Shown in pieces: positions 9,981 through 20,999 of a stretch of 64,000 bases of DNA (the first letter of the stretch is position 1; each line of letters starts with the position of its first letter). The stretch comes from CADEED01 sp963839685 (GTDB lineage Bacteria; Pseudomonadota; Gammaproteobacteria; Steroidobacterales; Steroidobacteraceae): contig CAWIVS010000012.1 of NCBI GenBank assembly GCA_963839685.1, positions 496,001-560,000 on the forward strand. The letters are read 5' to 3'. Under the pieces are notes generated by a model. That model was not told the DNA's origin, made no database searches, and saw nothing but the letters and a program-made list of their open reading frames with translations. Both the position numbers and the translations under genes were made by a program.

Positions 9981-10036
9981 GAAGAATCGTGACCGGATCG
10001 GACAGTTGCCCGAGAATAGCGGTTATTGACGCCTGA

Positions 10037-11208
10037 GTGCCAGACGTGCCCTTCACCGCCACATCCGCTTTGAGACTTGTGTCCGTCGTCGAGGCAACCA
10101 GCGTCACCGGCCCGGTGAAGCCGCTGCTGATGTTTTCCTCCCTGGTGCGCTCCGGGCGCGGCGCGCTCGTGGGCCTCGCACACCGACTTGTACCACGCGG
10201 CGGCCCTCCGCGGCCCCGGCCGACGACCTGCTCGGCACCGCGGTCCGCGCCGCTGGCATCGAATATCGTAACGGTGCGCGAGCGTGCGGCGGGTGACCTC
10301 GGGGTGCTCGGCGCCCCTGCGGCGTGCAATCCTCGATCACCAGCCGGACATCGTCGAGACCCACGACAGCAAGAGTCACCTCGTCTATCTATTGCTGCGC
10401 CTGTCGTCCGCGCGCCTCAGGCGCACGCCGTGGGTGGCGTTCCACCATGGGTACACGCGCGTAAGCCGGCGGGTGCGGTTGTACCAGCAGACTCGATCGC
10501 CTCTCGCTGCGGCACGCCACGCGCGTGAACACCCTGTGCCTGCCGTTCGCCGACGATCTCGTGCAGCGCGGTGTCGCACGCGAGCGGATCACGGTTCTCA
10601 CCAATGCCGTGTTGCCACGTGCGCGCGCCTCTTGCGACGCGGTGGCACAGCAGCGCGCCGCTCTTGGCGTCGGCCCGCAGGACTGCGTCATCGTCTGCAT
10701 CGGGCGGTTGTCGAGCGAGAAGGGCCACGCGGACCTGTTGCAGGCCTTGCAGCGCATGCCGCCATCTGCCGGATCATTCCGTCTGTGGATAGCCGGCGAT
10801 GGTCCCGAACGCGTGGCGCTCGAGCGTCTCGCCGCATCGCTCGGCGAAGGCGTGCGATTCCTCGGCCACGTAACCGACCCATGGACGCTGTACTGCGCAG
10901 CCGATGTTTTCGCGTTGCCCTCGCACAGCGAGGGATCACCACTGGTGATGTTCGAGGCCATGGCCGCGGCATTGCCCATCATCGCCACGCGCGTTGGCGG
11001 CGTGCCCGAAGTCCTCGGCGACGGCACCACGGCATTACTGGTCGCGCCGCGCGACATCGAGACGCTCGCGCGCCACCTGGCCACACTGATCACCGATGAC
11101 GCGCGCCGCCGCGCGCTCGGTGATGCCGCGCAGGCCGCGCTCGATGCTTTCTCGCCCGAGGCCTATGCCGACCGTCTGCTCGGCGTTTACTCCGCCGCGG
11201 CAGGCTGA
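10037..11208 (+). CDS. GT4 family glycosyltransferase, frameshifted N-terminal half
   Basis: The C-terminal donor domain is intact from about 10490. It has VIVCIGRLSSEKGHADLLQAL, IAGDGPERVALE and the EX7E-type SEGSPLVMFEAMAAALP, followed by GGVPEV. The N-terminal acceptor domain is split over several frames: GTG at 10037 gives LRLVSVVEATSVTGPVK, then QPDIVETHDSKSHLVYLLLR, then HATRVNTLCLPFADDL. At least three frameshifts fall between about 10150 and 10500. The full span of about 390 codons is normal for GT4. It is a cytoplasmic sugar transferase of the exopolysaccharide pathway, followed closely by a second GT4 gene. Confidence 0.8.
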
Positions 11209-11248
11209 GCAATGCGCACAACCTCTTTCATCACCCGACTTTGAATTC

Positions 11249-12354
11249 ATGAAACTCACCGGCATTCTCAACGAGCCACCCTTCGATCCCGTCAGCTGGT
11301 CCGGTACCGCGCGCCACTTCTTCGGAGCGCTCGACAAGGCCGGAATCCTCGCGGGTGCGCTCGACGTCCGAATGAGCGATCTGGCGGACAAGGCATTCCG
11401 CGCCGCAAATGTTGCCTGGCCGATGGCGCGCTGGAAGGAGCGTTATCACCTCGATGAGCGCCGCTTCCGCGCGCTCACACGGGTCGCGGGGCGGCGTCTG
11501 CGCGCCAGCCAGCAACAGGGTGATGGCGTCCTGCAGATCGGCGCCTGGTACTGCATGCCCGACGTCACCGACAAGCCCTGTTACTCGTATCACGACGGCA
11601 ACCTCGCGCTGCGCGTACGCGCCGGGCACATCGGCCTCGAGTCCGGCCACCCGCGCGTGCAGGGCATGCTGCGCTGGGAGCGCGAAACCTACGCCAAGCT
11701 CAAGGGCATCTTCGTGATGAGCGCGTGGCTGGGCGATTCGTTCGCGCGCGATTTCGGCGTGCCCACCCACAAGATCCACGTGGTCGGGCCGGCATCAATT
11801 TCGATGCGGTTCCCGAGAAACGTGCGCGCCACGAATCGGCGCCGCGTTTTCTCATGGTCGGGCGCGACTTCGCGCGCAAGGGTGGCGACGTGCTGCTGCG
11901 CGCGTTCGCGCTGGTACGACGCGAGATTTCCGGGGCCGAGCTGGTGCTCATCGGCTCCGACATGCCGTCGCCGCCGCCCGGGGTTCGCACGCTCGGTTAC
12001 CTGTCGAAGAAGAATCCCGCGCACGTCGCGCTGATCGAAGAAACATATCGCGACGCAGGCATCTACGTGTTGCCGTCGCTGTACGAGCCCTTCGGCATCT
12101 CTTTGCTCGAGGCCATGGCGCATTCGTTGCCCTGCATTGCTGCCAACCATTGCGCGATGCCCGAAATCGTCAGTCACGGCGAAACGGGACTGGTCGTGAA
12201 ACCCGGTGACGCGGACTCGCTCGCGGCCGCGATGCTCGAGCTCGCGCGCGATCCTGCACGCGCGATTGCCTTTGGCGCCGCGGGCCGCGAGCGCCTGCTC
12301 GCGCATTACACCTGGGACGCGGTGGCCGATCAGATCAAGCAAGCCATTAGGTGA
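11249..12354 (+). CDS. GT4 family glycosyltransferase, one frameshift
   Basis: The ATG at 11249 starts MKLTGILNEPPFDPVSWSGT. The first 180 codons are in one frame up to about 11793 (HKIHVVG). The rest continues in the next frame with GINFDAVPE, APRFLMVGRDFARKGGDVLL and SLYEPFGISLLEAMAHSLP (EX7E). Together they make about 368 residues, a full GT4 enzyme. One base is probably missing or extra near 11793, in a GGGCCGGC stretch. It lies 40 bases after the previous GT4 gene in the same direction and is likely co-transcribed. It should add another sugar to the exopolysaccharide repeat. Confidence 0.85.
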
Positions 12355-12377
12355 AACTGGAAAAATCGCACATCGCC

Positions 12378-12433
12378 CGTGAACCCGTTCACGGAAACGC
12401 GTCGCCAACCTGTCACGACACGGCGACAGGTTG
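12378..12433. promoter_or_regulatory. two adjacent inverted repeats upstream of the lipoprotein gene
   Basis: Two dyads lie in the 143-base gap after the GT4 gene. The first is CGTGAAC-CC-GTTCACG at 12378-12393, a 16-base operator-like palindrome. The second is CAACCTGTC, a 10-base loop, and GACAGGTTG at 12406-12433, a 9-bp hairpin. The second has no following T-run, so it is a poor intrinsic terminator, although it could still stop transcription after the glycosyltransferases. The first looks more like a protein-binding site. Function is not known. Confidence 0.4.
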
Positions 12434-12497
12434 TTCAGATTCATTTCCCATAATTAACTGCGCGCCTGTCACGCCACCGTTGCGGAGCTGCCGCGAA

Positions 12498-13614
12498 ATG
12501 TTTTCCTCCCCTCCAGAGAGGGTCATTCACGTCCCTGTCGTTGGTCACGTTGCTGGCCGCCTGCGGCGGAGGCGACAACAGCAGCCCTGCGACCGATCCG
12601 CCGGTCGGGTCCGCGCCGCAGCCGTCGCCGCCGTCGCCGGCACCAGCACCTTCGCCACCGCCCGCGCCGAGTCCGCCGCCGCCTAACAACCCGCCGACCA
12701 CCTCAGGCACGCTGGCACAACGCTATCCGGGCGACGTCGGCATCGCCTCCGATCGGGACGTGGTATTCCACGACGATTTCGAACAGGCGAACGTCGGCAC
12801 CATGCTGGCGCGCTACAACGACGTCAGCAATTCGGCCGGCATCGCGTTGGTAAGTGACAAGGCGGCCGCGAGCCGCGGCGCGAAATCGATGCGCCTGACT
12901 TCCGGCGCCGGCGCCGACACCGCACACGTCTTCAAGGCGCTGGGCAACGGCTACGATGAATTGTTCGTGCGCTACTACACGAAGTACGTGGGCAATGGGC
13001 CGTGGAATCACAGCGGACTCTGGCTCGGCGGCAACAGCCCCGTGATCCAGTGGCCATCGCCAAATGCCGGCACCAAACCGACCGGCAGCGACCGCTTCTC
13101 ACTGGGGCTCGAGCCCATCAACGGCGGCGCCAATGGGCTGCTCGACGTCTACACCTATTGGATGAAGATGCACTCGTGGCGCAGCAATCCCACGGGCGCG
13201 CCGCGCGATTACTACGGCAACACCATCGTGCACAGCGCCGAATTCCCGGTGCATAGCAACGCGTGGGTCTGCTACGAGATTCACCTCAGGCTGAACCCTG
13301 ATCCGACCAGCAATCTCGATGCAGTGCTGGAGTTGTGGCGGGACGACACCTTGGTGCGCCGTTATGACAGTACCGGTCCCATGGGGTATTGGGTTAGGGA
13401 CAAATTCTGCCCTGATGGCTCGGCATCCGAGGAATGCGCGCCCTTTCGCCCGGCCAACCCCACGCTGGTCCCCCTCGACCAGCAATGGCGCAATTCGGCG
13501 ACACTCAGGATCACCTACATTTGGCCGCAGCACTACAACACGAGCGGTACGAATTCATCAATACTCTTTGACGACTTGGTGGTCGCCCGCAGTCGCGTCG
13601 GCTGCATCCGCTGA
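12498..13614 (+). CDS. secreted lipoprotein with jelly-roll-like domain (possible polysaccharide lyase/binding)
   Basis: A lipobox (VTLLAACGGG) is followed by a Pro/Ser/Ala-rich linker of about 40 residues and a C-terminal domain of about 290 residues. That domain opens VVFHDDFEQANVGTM, with many Trp and Tyr residues (YDELFVRYYTKYVGNGPWNH), a pattern seen in ConA-like jelly-roll polysaccharide lyases and carbohydrate-binding proteins. This fold assignment is tentative. In the long frame the only start is TTG at 12541, which leaves a signal peptide too short to work. ATG 12498 with GGAG upstream fits if one base is wrong in the C-run near 12510. Its place in the exopolysaccharide locus suggests binding or trimming of the polymer at the cell surface. 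Confidence 0.6.
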
Positions 13615-13668
13615 TGCAAGTTAGTTAGTTCATTCTTCAGTCAAATCAAGTTCCCGGAGGATCGTACG

Positions 13669-15283
13669 ATGAGCACACGCAAGAGATGGAAGTCCAGTAC
13701 CGGGTCGCTGCTGACACGGCGAACGGTGCTCGGCCAGGGTGTGCTGTTGGCCTCCGCGGTCGGGCTGGGCGCGTTCAATGAAGCCTGGGGACAAACGGCG
13801 ACCTACGATTACTACATCGGACCGAACGGCTCGGACAATAATCCTGGCACGCAAGCGAGCCCCTGGGCCATCACCGCGCTTTCCAGCAAGCGCAGCGCCT
13901 ACGCTGGCAAAGTGGTCGGCTTCCTCGATGGCACCTACAACGTGTCGGGCATCGCGCCCAATCGCGCCTTCGAGGAGCCGATCTTCACCGTGTCGGGTGG
14001 CACCTCGTCCTCGCCCACCGTGTTCCGCTCAGTGAATCCGCGCGGCGCGCACATCACCGCGAAGCGCTCCGACGGCGTGTACACCGGCCTCAACGGCAGT
14101 GGAGCCTCCGAGGGCGGCGTCATCGGCATCACCTCGGGTGGTTACATCGTGTTCGATGGCCTGCGCATTTCGGGCAGCAAGAACGTCTGCATCCGCTGCG
14201 GCACGCTGCCTTCGAGCACCAGCGTGAATTACCTGCGCGGCGTCGTGATCCAGAACTGCGAGCTGTTCGACACCAACGCCGTCGGCACCACGGCCGGCGA
14301 GAATTACTGCGCGCTGACGTTGCACGGTTGCGACGGCCTCATCGTCCGTAACAACTACATACATGACATCGTGGGCCCGGGCGGACCGAACGCCTCCGAC
14401 CACACTTCCGCGGTGGTGCAATGGGGCTCGATCAACTCGCTGTACGAATACAACACCATCATCAAGGCCGCGGCGTTATATGCGAAGCGCGGCTATGGGC
14501 GCGGCCAGTACGGCGCCACGATCCGCTACAACTACATCGACGCCTCGCAATATGGCAGCTCAGGAAGCTCCGCCATCGCGGATTTCGCCGGCGGCACCGA
14601 GACAGCAGTTGCCCCCGGCACCGTCCTGCGCATCCACAACAACGTGCTGATCGCCGCGGTTCCCGTGGGACTGTTGGGCACCAACGGCTACGGCCAGCGA
14701 ATCCAGTCCGAGCAGCTCGAGGTGTACAACAACACCTGCATCATCGACACCGGTGCCGGCCTGGCCCGTGGCTGCGGCGCCCGCTTCCAGATCAACAATC
14801 CCGGCGCGCGGTTCTACAACAACATCTTCGCGGGCCTGAATGGCACCAGCGTGGCGAACGTCACGGCCGAATTCGGCCTGACGCTGTTCAGCAACGGCCC
14901 GCACCGCGTGCTCGACTACAACGTGTACCCCAACTCGGCCAACAAATGGTCGCGCTTCGCCAACGGCGGTTCGCCCTACGACGGCTCGCTGGCGGGTGGC
15001 ACGCTCGCTCACTGCCTGGCGCAGTTCGCTGCTGGGCCTGGTCGGCAACGTGATCGGCACCGCGAACGAGGCCAATTCCATCCAGCAGGATGCGCCTTTC
15101 GTGGGCAGCGGCACGCTCGCCGAGGCCTACCGGCTGAACTCCTCGAGCTCGTTGCGCACCTTCGGGCGTGTCGGCGGTGTGGCGAGCGGCGCGGTCGTCG
15201 AGGCGGGAGCATGGGGTGGCGCGACGCGCATTGGCCACTTGTTCGGACCCACGCCATCGAAACTGCAAATCAGCGTCAGCTGA
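13669..15283 (+). CDS. Tat-exported right-handed beta-helix protein, one frameshift
   Basis: The N-terminus has a twin-arginine signal (LTRRTVLGQG) with a hydrophobic stretch and a likely cleavage near EAWGQ. The mature part starts YDYYIGPNGSDNNPGTQASP, the typical opening of parallel beta-helix (pectate lyase-like) proteins. Repeated Asn-rich turns follow (VRNNYIHDI, YNTIIKAAA, RIHNNVLIA, VYNNTCII, FYNNIFAG). A frameshift near 15030 moves the last 85 codons to the frame ending at 15283. An AGGAGG-like sequence about 10 bases upstream supports the ATG at 13669. It follows the jelly-roll lipoprotein by 54 bases and both probably act on the secreted polymer. Substrate and catalysis are not evident. 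Confidence 0.78.
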
Positions 15284-15310
15284 AAACCCGGGGGAAACGC
15301 GGTGCGGGCG

Positions 15311-16100
15311 TCAGATCCAGCGGGATTCGACGCCCCGCACCGGCGGGCCGAATCCAAGCCGCATGGCGAGCCGGTAGCTGCGTGAGCGCAGTTTCTCCTC
15401 GACGCGGTGCCAGAGGCGCCGCCACTTCAGCCGTGCCGGCATGACGTACGGCCGCGTTGCGCGCCGCGCCGATGTGGGAAGGGCCTTCGGCGCTGATGAC
15501 GGGGTGCTGATACAGACCGAAGTTAGGAAGAGAACCACGCCAGCTCTGATCAAGCATGTCGTCGACGGGTGCCCGCACGCAGCGCATGCGCTCAACCAGG
15601 TGTTCGGCGCCAGTGCGCGTAAGCAAATAGGCTTGAGCCCCAAGAGCGTAGCCCAGGAAATGCACGAGGTATCTGCCAAGCAACTCGCCTTTGTAGATCG
15701 ACGGCGGTGTCGCTGTGGACGCGAGGCGCAGGTACTGGATGCCGTTGGTCGAGAAATCGTGTTCCGCGACGCGCCGTAGATAGACCCAATCGACGAGCAC
15801 ATCGTCCTCAAGAACGATGACCTGGTCGGCCCCGCCGGCAAGCAATTCCTGCCAGAGTGAGTAATGGCTCGAGAAGCAGCCGAGCTCGGCGCGCTGAGTG
15901 GCCGGCCGCGGCACACGATTGCGAGGTCCTCGTCATAGAGTGATATCCGGCGCGAGGCTCGTGCAGGCGTCGAAGTAACTCCAAGGCAGTGTTGCGCCAC
16001 GGGCGCGCTCCTGGAAGGCGGCTCGGCGCTGCTGGTCCGTCGCCAGACTGATGACCCGGACTGTGGTGCGTATCGCCCGTGGCTGGTTCTGCATGTTCAT
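15311..16100 (-). CDS. GT25 family glycosyltransferase, frameshifted
   Basis: The ATG at 16100 overlaps the flippase stop as ATGA. The N-terminal part has VRVISLATDQQRRAAFQERA and YFDACTSLAPD. A frameshift near 15930 leads to AELGCFSSHYSLWQELL and VIVLEDDVLVD, the hallmark GCFxSH and LEDD motifs of family 25 (Lex/LOS-type) transferases. Another shift near 15440 gives the C-terminal end, which finishes GPPVRGVESRWI at 15311. The span of about 263 codons is normal. It is the last gene of the long minus-strand exopolysaccharide operon and converges on the beta-helix gene with 27 bases between stops. Confidence 0.8.
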
Positions 16101-17568
16101 CCCGTCGTTGGAGCGCGTTTGCCCGCGAAGCGCAGTACCAGGTCCAGCACTTCGGCGAAGATCTGACGCGACAGCAGGCGCAGCGCCAGCACATAGATGA
16201 GCGCGCCGCAGATGATCTCGAGACCCAGCAGCGGCAGTTGCGGCAGGTAGCCGTGCAGGACCCCTTGCAGCGCGAACACCACACCGGCGCAGGCGCCCGC
16301 GGACAGCGCCGGTGCGAGCATGGGCTCGAACATCAACGACGCCGGAATATTCATCGCGCGCACGATCATCCACACCGAGGCGAGATACACCAGAGGGAAC
16401 CCAAGTACCCAGGCGAGCGTCACGCCGGTGAGCCCGTATCGTGCGCCGAACACGAACAGCGGCGTGAGCACCACGGCCCAGACCAGCACGGTGCGGAACG
16501 ACAGGTCGGCGCGCCCCAGGCCAAGCAGTACCGTGCAGGTGAGCGAATGCGCCGTGCGCAGCGGCAATACGGCGCAGAACAGAATGAAGGGCAGGACGGC
16601 GTCATCCCAGCTTTGGACCCAGCAGCAGCGGCAGCGCCGCCGGAGCCACCGCCGCCATGCCCCAGAACACCGGAAACGAGGTTGCCGACGCCAGCCGGAT
16701 GAGTTTGCGCAGACCGTCGCGCCAGCGCTGCGCATCGTCCTGCACGGCGGCGAACGACGGCAGTGACACCTGGTTTACGATCTCCGCGGTACGGTCAGCG
16801 GCACGTGGAGAGATTGCGCGCAACCGAATAGGCGCCCAGCGGCGCGGTGCCAAGCATGCGGCCGATGATGAGTTGATCGACCTGCTCCACCCAGAACCAG
16901 GCCAGTCTCTGTGCGATGAGATTGGCCGAGAAGCCGAGGTAAGAGCGCAGCAGTCCGAAGCGGAATGTCAGGCCGTCGAATCCACCCGCATAGGCGAGGT
17001 ACATGACCAGCAGGATGACGCGCAGCGCCATCACGCCGAACACCAGCGACCAGACGCCGGCGCCCGTCAGGGCCAGCGCCAATGTCACCACGCTCGAGCC
17101 CGCGCCGCTCAGCGCCTGCGAGATGGCAATTTCCTTGAAGCGCATTTCGCCCTGCAGCTTCGAGCCGGGAACCACGGCGAACGCGCCGATTACCAGCTGC
17201 AGCGATGCGACGCGCAATACCAGCTCGAGCGGCGGTGCGTCGAAGAAGCGCGCGAACGGCGCGGCCAGCACCTGCACGATGCCCACCGCCAGCAGCGCGC
17301 CCAATAGCAGCGCGCCGTTGGCGCTGCGGTACACCTCGACCGACACGTCACGACGCTGCACGAACGCCACACCGAGACCTGCATCGAGCAGCATCCCGGC
17401 GAGAATGGTCAACATGCCGCCCATGGCCATGAGGCCGTAGTCGGAGGGATCGAGCAACTGCACCACGTAGATGGTCACCACCCACATGAAGGCCTGCGCC
17501 AACGCCTTCGAGATGCCCATCCAGCGCGCACCGTGTATCGAGCGGCCGAAGAGTCCCGGCGCGCTCAT
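16097..17568 (-). CDS. Wzx-like polysaccharide flippase, two frameshifts
   Basis: This is a polytopic membrane protein of about 490 codons from the oligosaccharide flippase (MOP/Polysacc_synt) group. It opens FGRSIHGARWMGISKALAQA and continues with LDPSDYGLMAMGGMLTILAG, a typical first-helix pair. Frameshifts near 16830 and 16605 split the middle, but the hydrophobic segments continue to the end at 16097 (VLDLVLRFAGKRAP). It should move the lipid-linked repeat unit across the inner membrane. It is coupled by ATGA overlaps on both sides, to the GT4 gene upstream and the GT25 gene downstream. Confidence 0.85.
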
Positions 17569-18782
17569 GCGGCACTGCCGAAGATGGACTGGTACAGCAA
17601 CTCAGTCTCGGTCACGTTGCGGCGGATGCCGAACACATTCAACAGGCGCCGGTAGCCGGCCTCACCGATCTCGCGACACCGCTGCGCGTCGTCGAGCAGG
17701 CCGCCGATACATTCGGCCAGTGCCGGCACATCACCCGGCGGATACAGCAGGCCGCTGATACCGTGTTCGATGATCTCCTCGGCGCCACCCGCGCGGCTCG
17801 CGATCACCGGCTTGTGCTGCGCCATGCCTTCGAGCAACACGCGCCCGAACGGCTCCGGCGTCACCGAGGCGTGGATCAGTATCTCCAGCGCGTTGACGTA
17901 GTTGGGCACGTCGGAACGGTAACCGGTCAGGAACACGCGGCGGCCGAGTCCAAGCGCGGCGATTTCCGCTTCGAGCTCGCGTTGGTAGGCGATGTCCTCG
18001 GAATTGCTCGGCGACACCGCGCCGATGAGAATGCAGGCCAGGTCCGGATGCCGCGTGCCGAGCGAGGCCAGCGCACGCAGCACCACGTGTTGTCCCTTCC
18101 AGCGCTGGATGTTGCCGACCATGCCGATGAGCCGGGCCGTTGCCGGTATGCCAAGCTCGGCGCGAATCTCCTGTTCGCCGCGTGTCACGCGCAACGCCTG
18201 CGGATCGAGCCCGTTGAAGATCGTGACCAGGCGCGCTGCGCCGAGACCAGCGCTTTCGACGTCGCGCCGAACCGCGGCCGATATGCAGATCACGGCGGAC
18301 AGTCGCCGCGCGAACCAGCGAACCATCCGGCCGCAGTCGCGCACCGGGCCGCGCTGGTGCGTGACGGTGGGCACGCCGGCCAGCCATGCGGCCATCATCC
18401 ACTCCGCGCCGGTGTCGACCGAATTGTTCAAATGCAGAAGATCGATGCGCTCGCGGCGCAGCAGTCGCCAGTAACGCAGCGTCGAGGCCAGCGAATGCCA
18501 CTTGGCGGTCGTGAAATTCACCAGTCTGGCGAACGGACGCAGCGGGGCGCCGACGCGCCAGGGCTGGCGAGGCTCGAATGCGCGCGCATCGACCCGCGCC
18601 TCGCGGAAAGTCGGAATGAGCCTGTTGGGCGAGGCGAAGATCACTCGCGGTTCGAACCGCGCGCGGTCAATGCCACTGACCAGGTACAGCAGGCTGAAGT
18701 ACGAGCCGCCGATAGTGCCATCGAGATTCAGTTCGACGTAAAGCACCCGCCTCGGGGCCGAAGACGCGACGATCGCGGACAC
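17565..18782 (-). CDS. GT4 family glycosyltransferase
   Basis: This is an intact 405-residue GT4 enzyme starting at GTG 18782, two bases after the beta-barrel stop. The N-terminal domain carries the GGS loop (DGTIGGSYFSLLYLV). The C-terminal domain has GMVGNIQRWKGQHVVLRAL and the EX7E motif in SVTPEPFGRVLLEGMAQ. GGAEEIIEHG and LLYPPGD are also standard. It has no signal peptide. It is coupled to the flippase by an ATGA overlap. It should add one of the later sugars of the repeat unit in the cytoplasm. Confidence 0.9.
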   Translation of the reverse strand: MSAIVASSAPRRVLYVELNLDGTIGGSYFSLLYLVSGIDRARFEPRVIFASPNRLIPTFREARVDARAFEPRQPWRVGAPLRPFARLVNFTTAKWHSLASTLRYWRLLRRERIDLLHLNNSVDTGAEWMMAAWLAGVPTVTHQRGPVRDCGRMVRWFARRLSAVICISAAVRRDVESAGLGAARLVTIFNGLDPQALRVTRGEQEIRAELGIPATARLIGMVGNIQRWKGQHVVLRALASLGTRHPDLACILIGAVSPSNSEDIAYQRELEAEIAALGLGRRVFLTGYRSDVPNYVNALEILIHASVTPEPFGRVLLEGMAQHKPVIASRAGGAEEIIEHGISGLLYPPGDVPALAECIGGLLDDAQRCREIGEAGYRRLLNVFGIRRNVTETELLYQSIFGSAA

Positions 18783-18784
18783 GA

Positions 18785-20123
18785 TCAGGATGACTTGCGT
18801 TCGCGCAGCTCGGGCGTGCGGCGCGACGGCGTGTCGCCATAACGGAGCCGCAGCCAGGCGCGGTTCTCGGCGATGTCACCAGTTGGACCATCGCTGCTGC
18901 GATCGACGCGGTCGAACAACACGTCGACGTTCAGCAGCCGCCCGACCCGCCAGGCCAGGCCCAGCGCAATCGTAAGCTCATCGTAGTCGCCGGCGGTGTT
19001 CTTGAAATCCTCGCTCAGGAAACTGCCGTCGAGGCTCGAGTGTGAACACCGGTCCAAGGTCGCGCGCGAGGCGCCCATCGATGGTGAGCTGCTTGCGATC
19101 CTGCAGCGGCTGAGTCCGGGTATTCCTGGTCGAAATGTCCGGCACTTACGGACACGCGCGTGCGCCGGCCGGTGGCATCCAGCCGAAGGTCACGTATTCG
19201 CTGATGAACGGGTCCGGATTGGCCGTCACCGAATTCGCTTCGCGTGTCGATGCCGTCGATGCCCTGCAGGAAGCGCAGCGACTGGCCGGAGTTGCTGTGC
19301 TCGCGACCAATGCCGAAGTGGATGATGCGCGATCGGACAACTGGCGCAAGATATCGAGGCGCAGCAGGAACCCGTCTTCGGTGGAGCCGTCGCGCTCGAG
19401 CTCGGTGATGCCCGCGTCGATCGAAAAGCTGGTGCGCGCAGCTTCCAGGCCGTAGCCCAGGTAGTACTCGAACACATCGTATTCACTGCCGGCGACCGCC
19501 TCGTTCTTCGGCCTGATCTGGCTCGTGCCGGCATGCGCGGACAACACCGCGTTCGACGACATTGTGCGCTCGACTGACAGAAGTCCCGAGAAACCGTCAT
19601 TGTCAAACTCGCTATCCTCGTAGGCCACGTTCATGTAGCGCGCGGATATTCGCGCGTCGAGATTCGGCACACCGAGGCCCATGACGAAATCGGGGCCAGT
19701 GGAAAACACGTTGACGTCCTCGCGATTGTCCGGAGTCACCGGCGCGAGCGGATCACGGCGAGCCTGACCAAAGTTGTCCTCGATCACCCAGTCGAGCCGC
19801 TCGGGAATCGCATGCAGCAGCATGCTGCCGACGAAATTGCCCGTGACCTCGCTGTCGTACGTGCCATCCATGTATTCGAGGTACGCGATGTCACCCAGCA
19901 GGTTGGCATTCAGTCGACGGGTTTCCTCGAGCCAGGAGAGCTGCAGGCCCAGCATGCCGATGGTTTCTTCGACCTCGTCGTCGGCCACGCGCGTGATGTT
20001 GTCCGAGCGACCCACGCCCGCATCGAATGAGTATTCCACTTCCGCGTGCGCGGCACGGGTCACCGCGCAGATTGCGGCGACCGCGGCCAGCCATTGCCGG
20101 CCGGCGAACTTGCTATTTGGCAT
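18785..20123 (-). CDS. exosortase A-associated outer-membrane beta-barrel protein, frameshifted
   Basis: The protein starts MPNSKFAGRQWLAAVAAICA with a signal peptide ending near AAHA. It continues with alternating strands typical of an outer-membrane barrel (VEYSFDAGVGRSDNITRV, ANLLGDIAYLEYMDGTY). Total span is about 446 codons, close to the family of PEP-CTERM-system outer-membrane proteins found in the same operon position elsewhere. The last third is broken by shifts near 19320, 19160 and 19070, and the end (LRYGDTPSRRTPELRERKSS) is at 18785. The ATG overlaps the kinase 3' end by 11 bases. It may serve as the outer-membrane exit for the polymer. Confidence 0.78.
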
Positions 20124-20999
20124 TTTCGGCGTGCCCGTATGCGCCGTAGCCGTAGTAGTCCGTGAAGGATTCGTTGCCGCCGTTGACCACCAGCGAAACC
20201 GAGCGTCCCTCAGGGATGTGTTCGAGCGCACTCATGACGGCCTGGCGAGGCGTCTGCCCCGACTTCACCACCAGCAGCACCTGGCCCGCCATGACGACCA
20301 GCGTGCGCGATTCACTCGACAACAACAGCGGCGGGGAATCGAACAGCACGATGCGGCGCTGACGGCCGTCGCACAGGCGCTCGACGAGGCGGCGCATCCG
20401 CGCGCTCGCCAGCAGTTCGGTCGCGCCTTCATGCTGCTTGCCCGCGGGCAAGATGGCCAGTCCCGGCAGGTCGGTGGGCAGCACCAGCGACTCGACGTCG
20501 ACGGCTTCGTCGGCGAGCGCATCGAGCAGGCCGCGCTCCTTCTCGACACCGAAAATGCGGCTGACATGCGGCTTGGGCGTATCGGCATCGACGAGCACCA
20601 CGGACATATCGCGTTCGCGCGCCATGCTGAGCGCCAGGTTGATGCTGGTGAAGGTCTTGCCGTCTCCCGGCAGAGCACTGGCCATCATGATGAGACGCGG
20701 ATTCACGCCGGCCCTGCGGCGCGTGCCGAAGCGCGGCGGCGATCAGCGGCCGCTTGATCTGGCGGTAGTGATCGGCGAAGCGGCCGATCCGGCTGCGTTC
20801 CGGCAGGTACCCGGCGTCGCGCAGCGCCTCGCGATCGACGTGGATGCGATGCGCACGGCGTCGGCGGCATCGCGCGCGACCGTCGGCATCGCGGTTCGTC
20901 GACCAGCGAGCCGACTGGACTGGGCTGCTGCGACTGCGCCGGCGTTGTCGTCGGCTGCGTCGCGCGCAGTTTTTCGATGGCGCGTTCGACGAGGCTCAT
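20113..20999 (-). CDS. exopolysaccharide tyrosine autokinase (BY-kinase), frameshifted
   Basis: The start MSLVERAIEKLRATQ at 20999 is typical for the XrtA-associated autokinase. After shifts near 20890 and 20705 the kinase core reads MMASALPGDGKTFTSINLA (Walker A, GDGKT), then VVLVDADTPKPHVSR (Walker A') and RRIVLFDSPPLL (Walker B). The tail DYYGYGAYGHAENAK holds four tyrosines, the usual autophosphorylation cluster. Span is about 295 codons, the normal length for the cytoplasmic type. It works with the chain-length protein encoded just upstream, to which it is coupled by ATGA, and controls polymer length or export. Confidence 0.85.

Noticed and set aside
8583..9992. Plus-strand open frame of 469 codons opposite the O-antigen ligase
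   Set aside because: It is Arg/His/Gln-rich without domain motifs and lies fully antisense to a polytopic membrane protein with clear Wzy_C signature; a high-GC shadow frame.
17763..18842. Plus-strand open frame of 359 codons opposite the GT4 gene
   Set aside because: Shadow of an intact GT4 enzyme; no recognisable motif.
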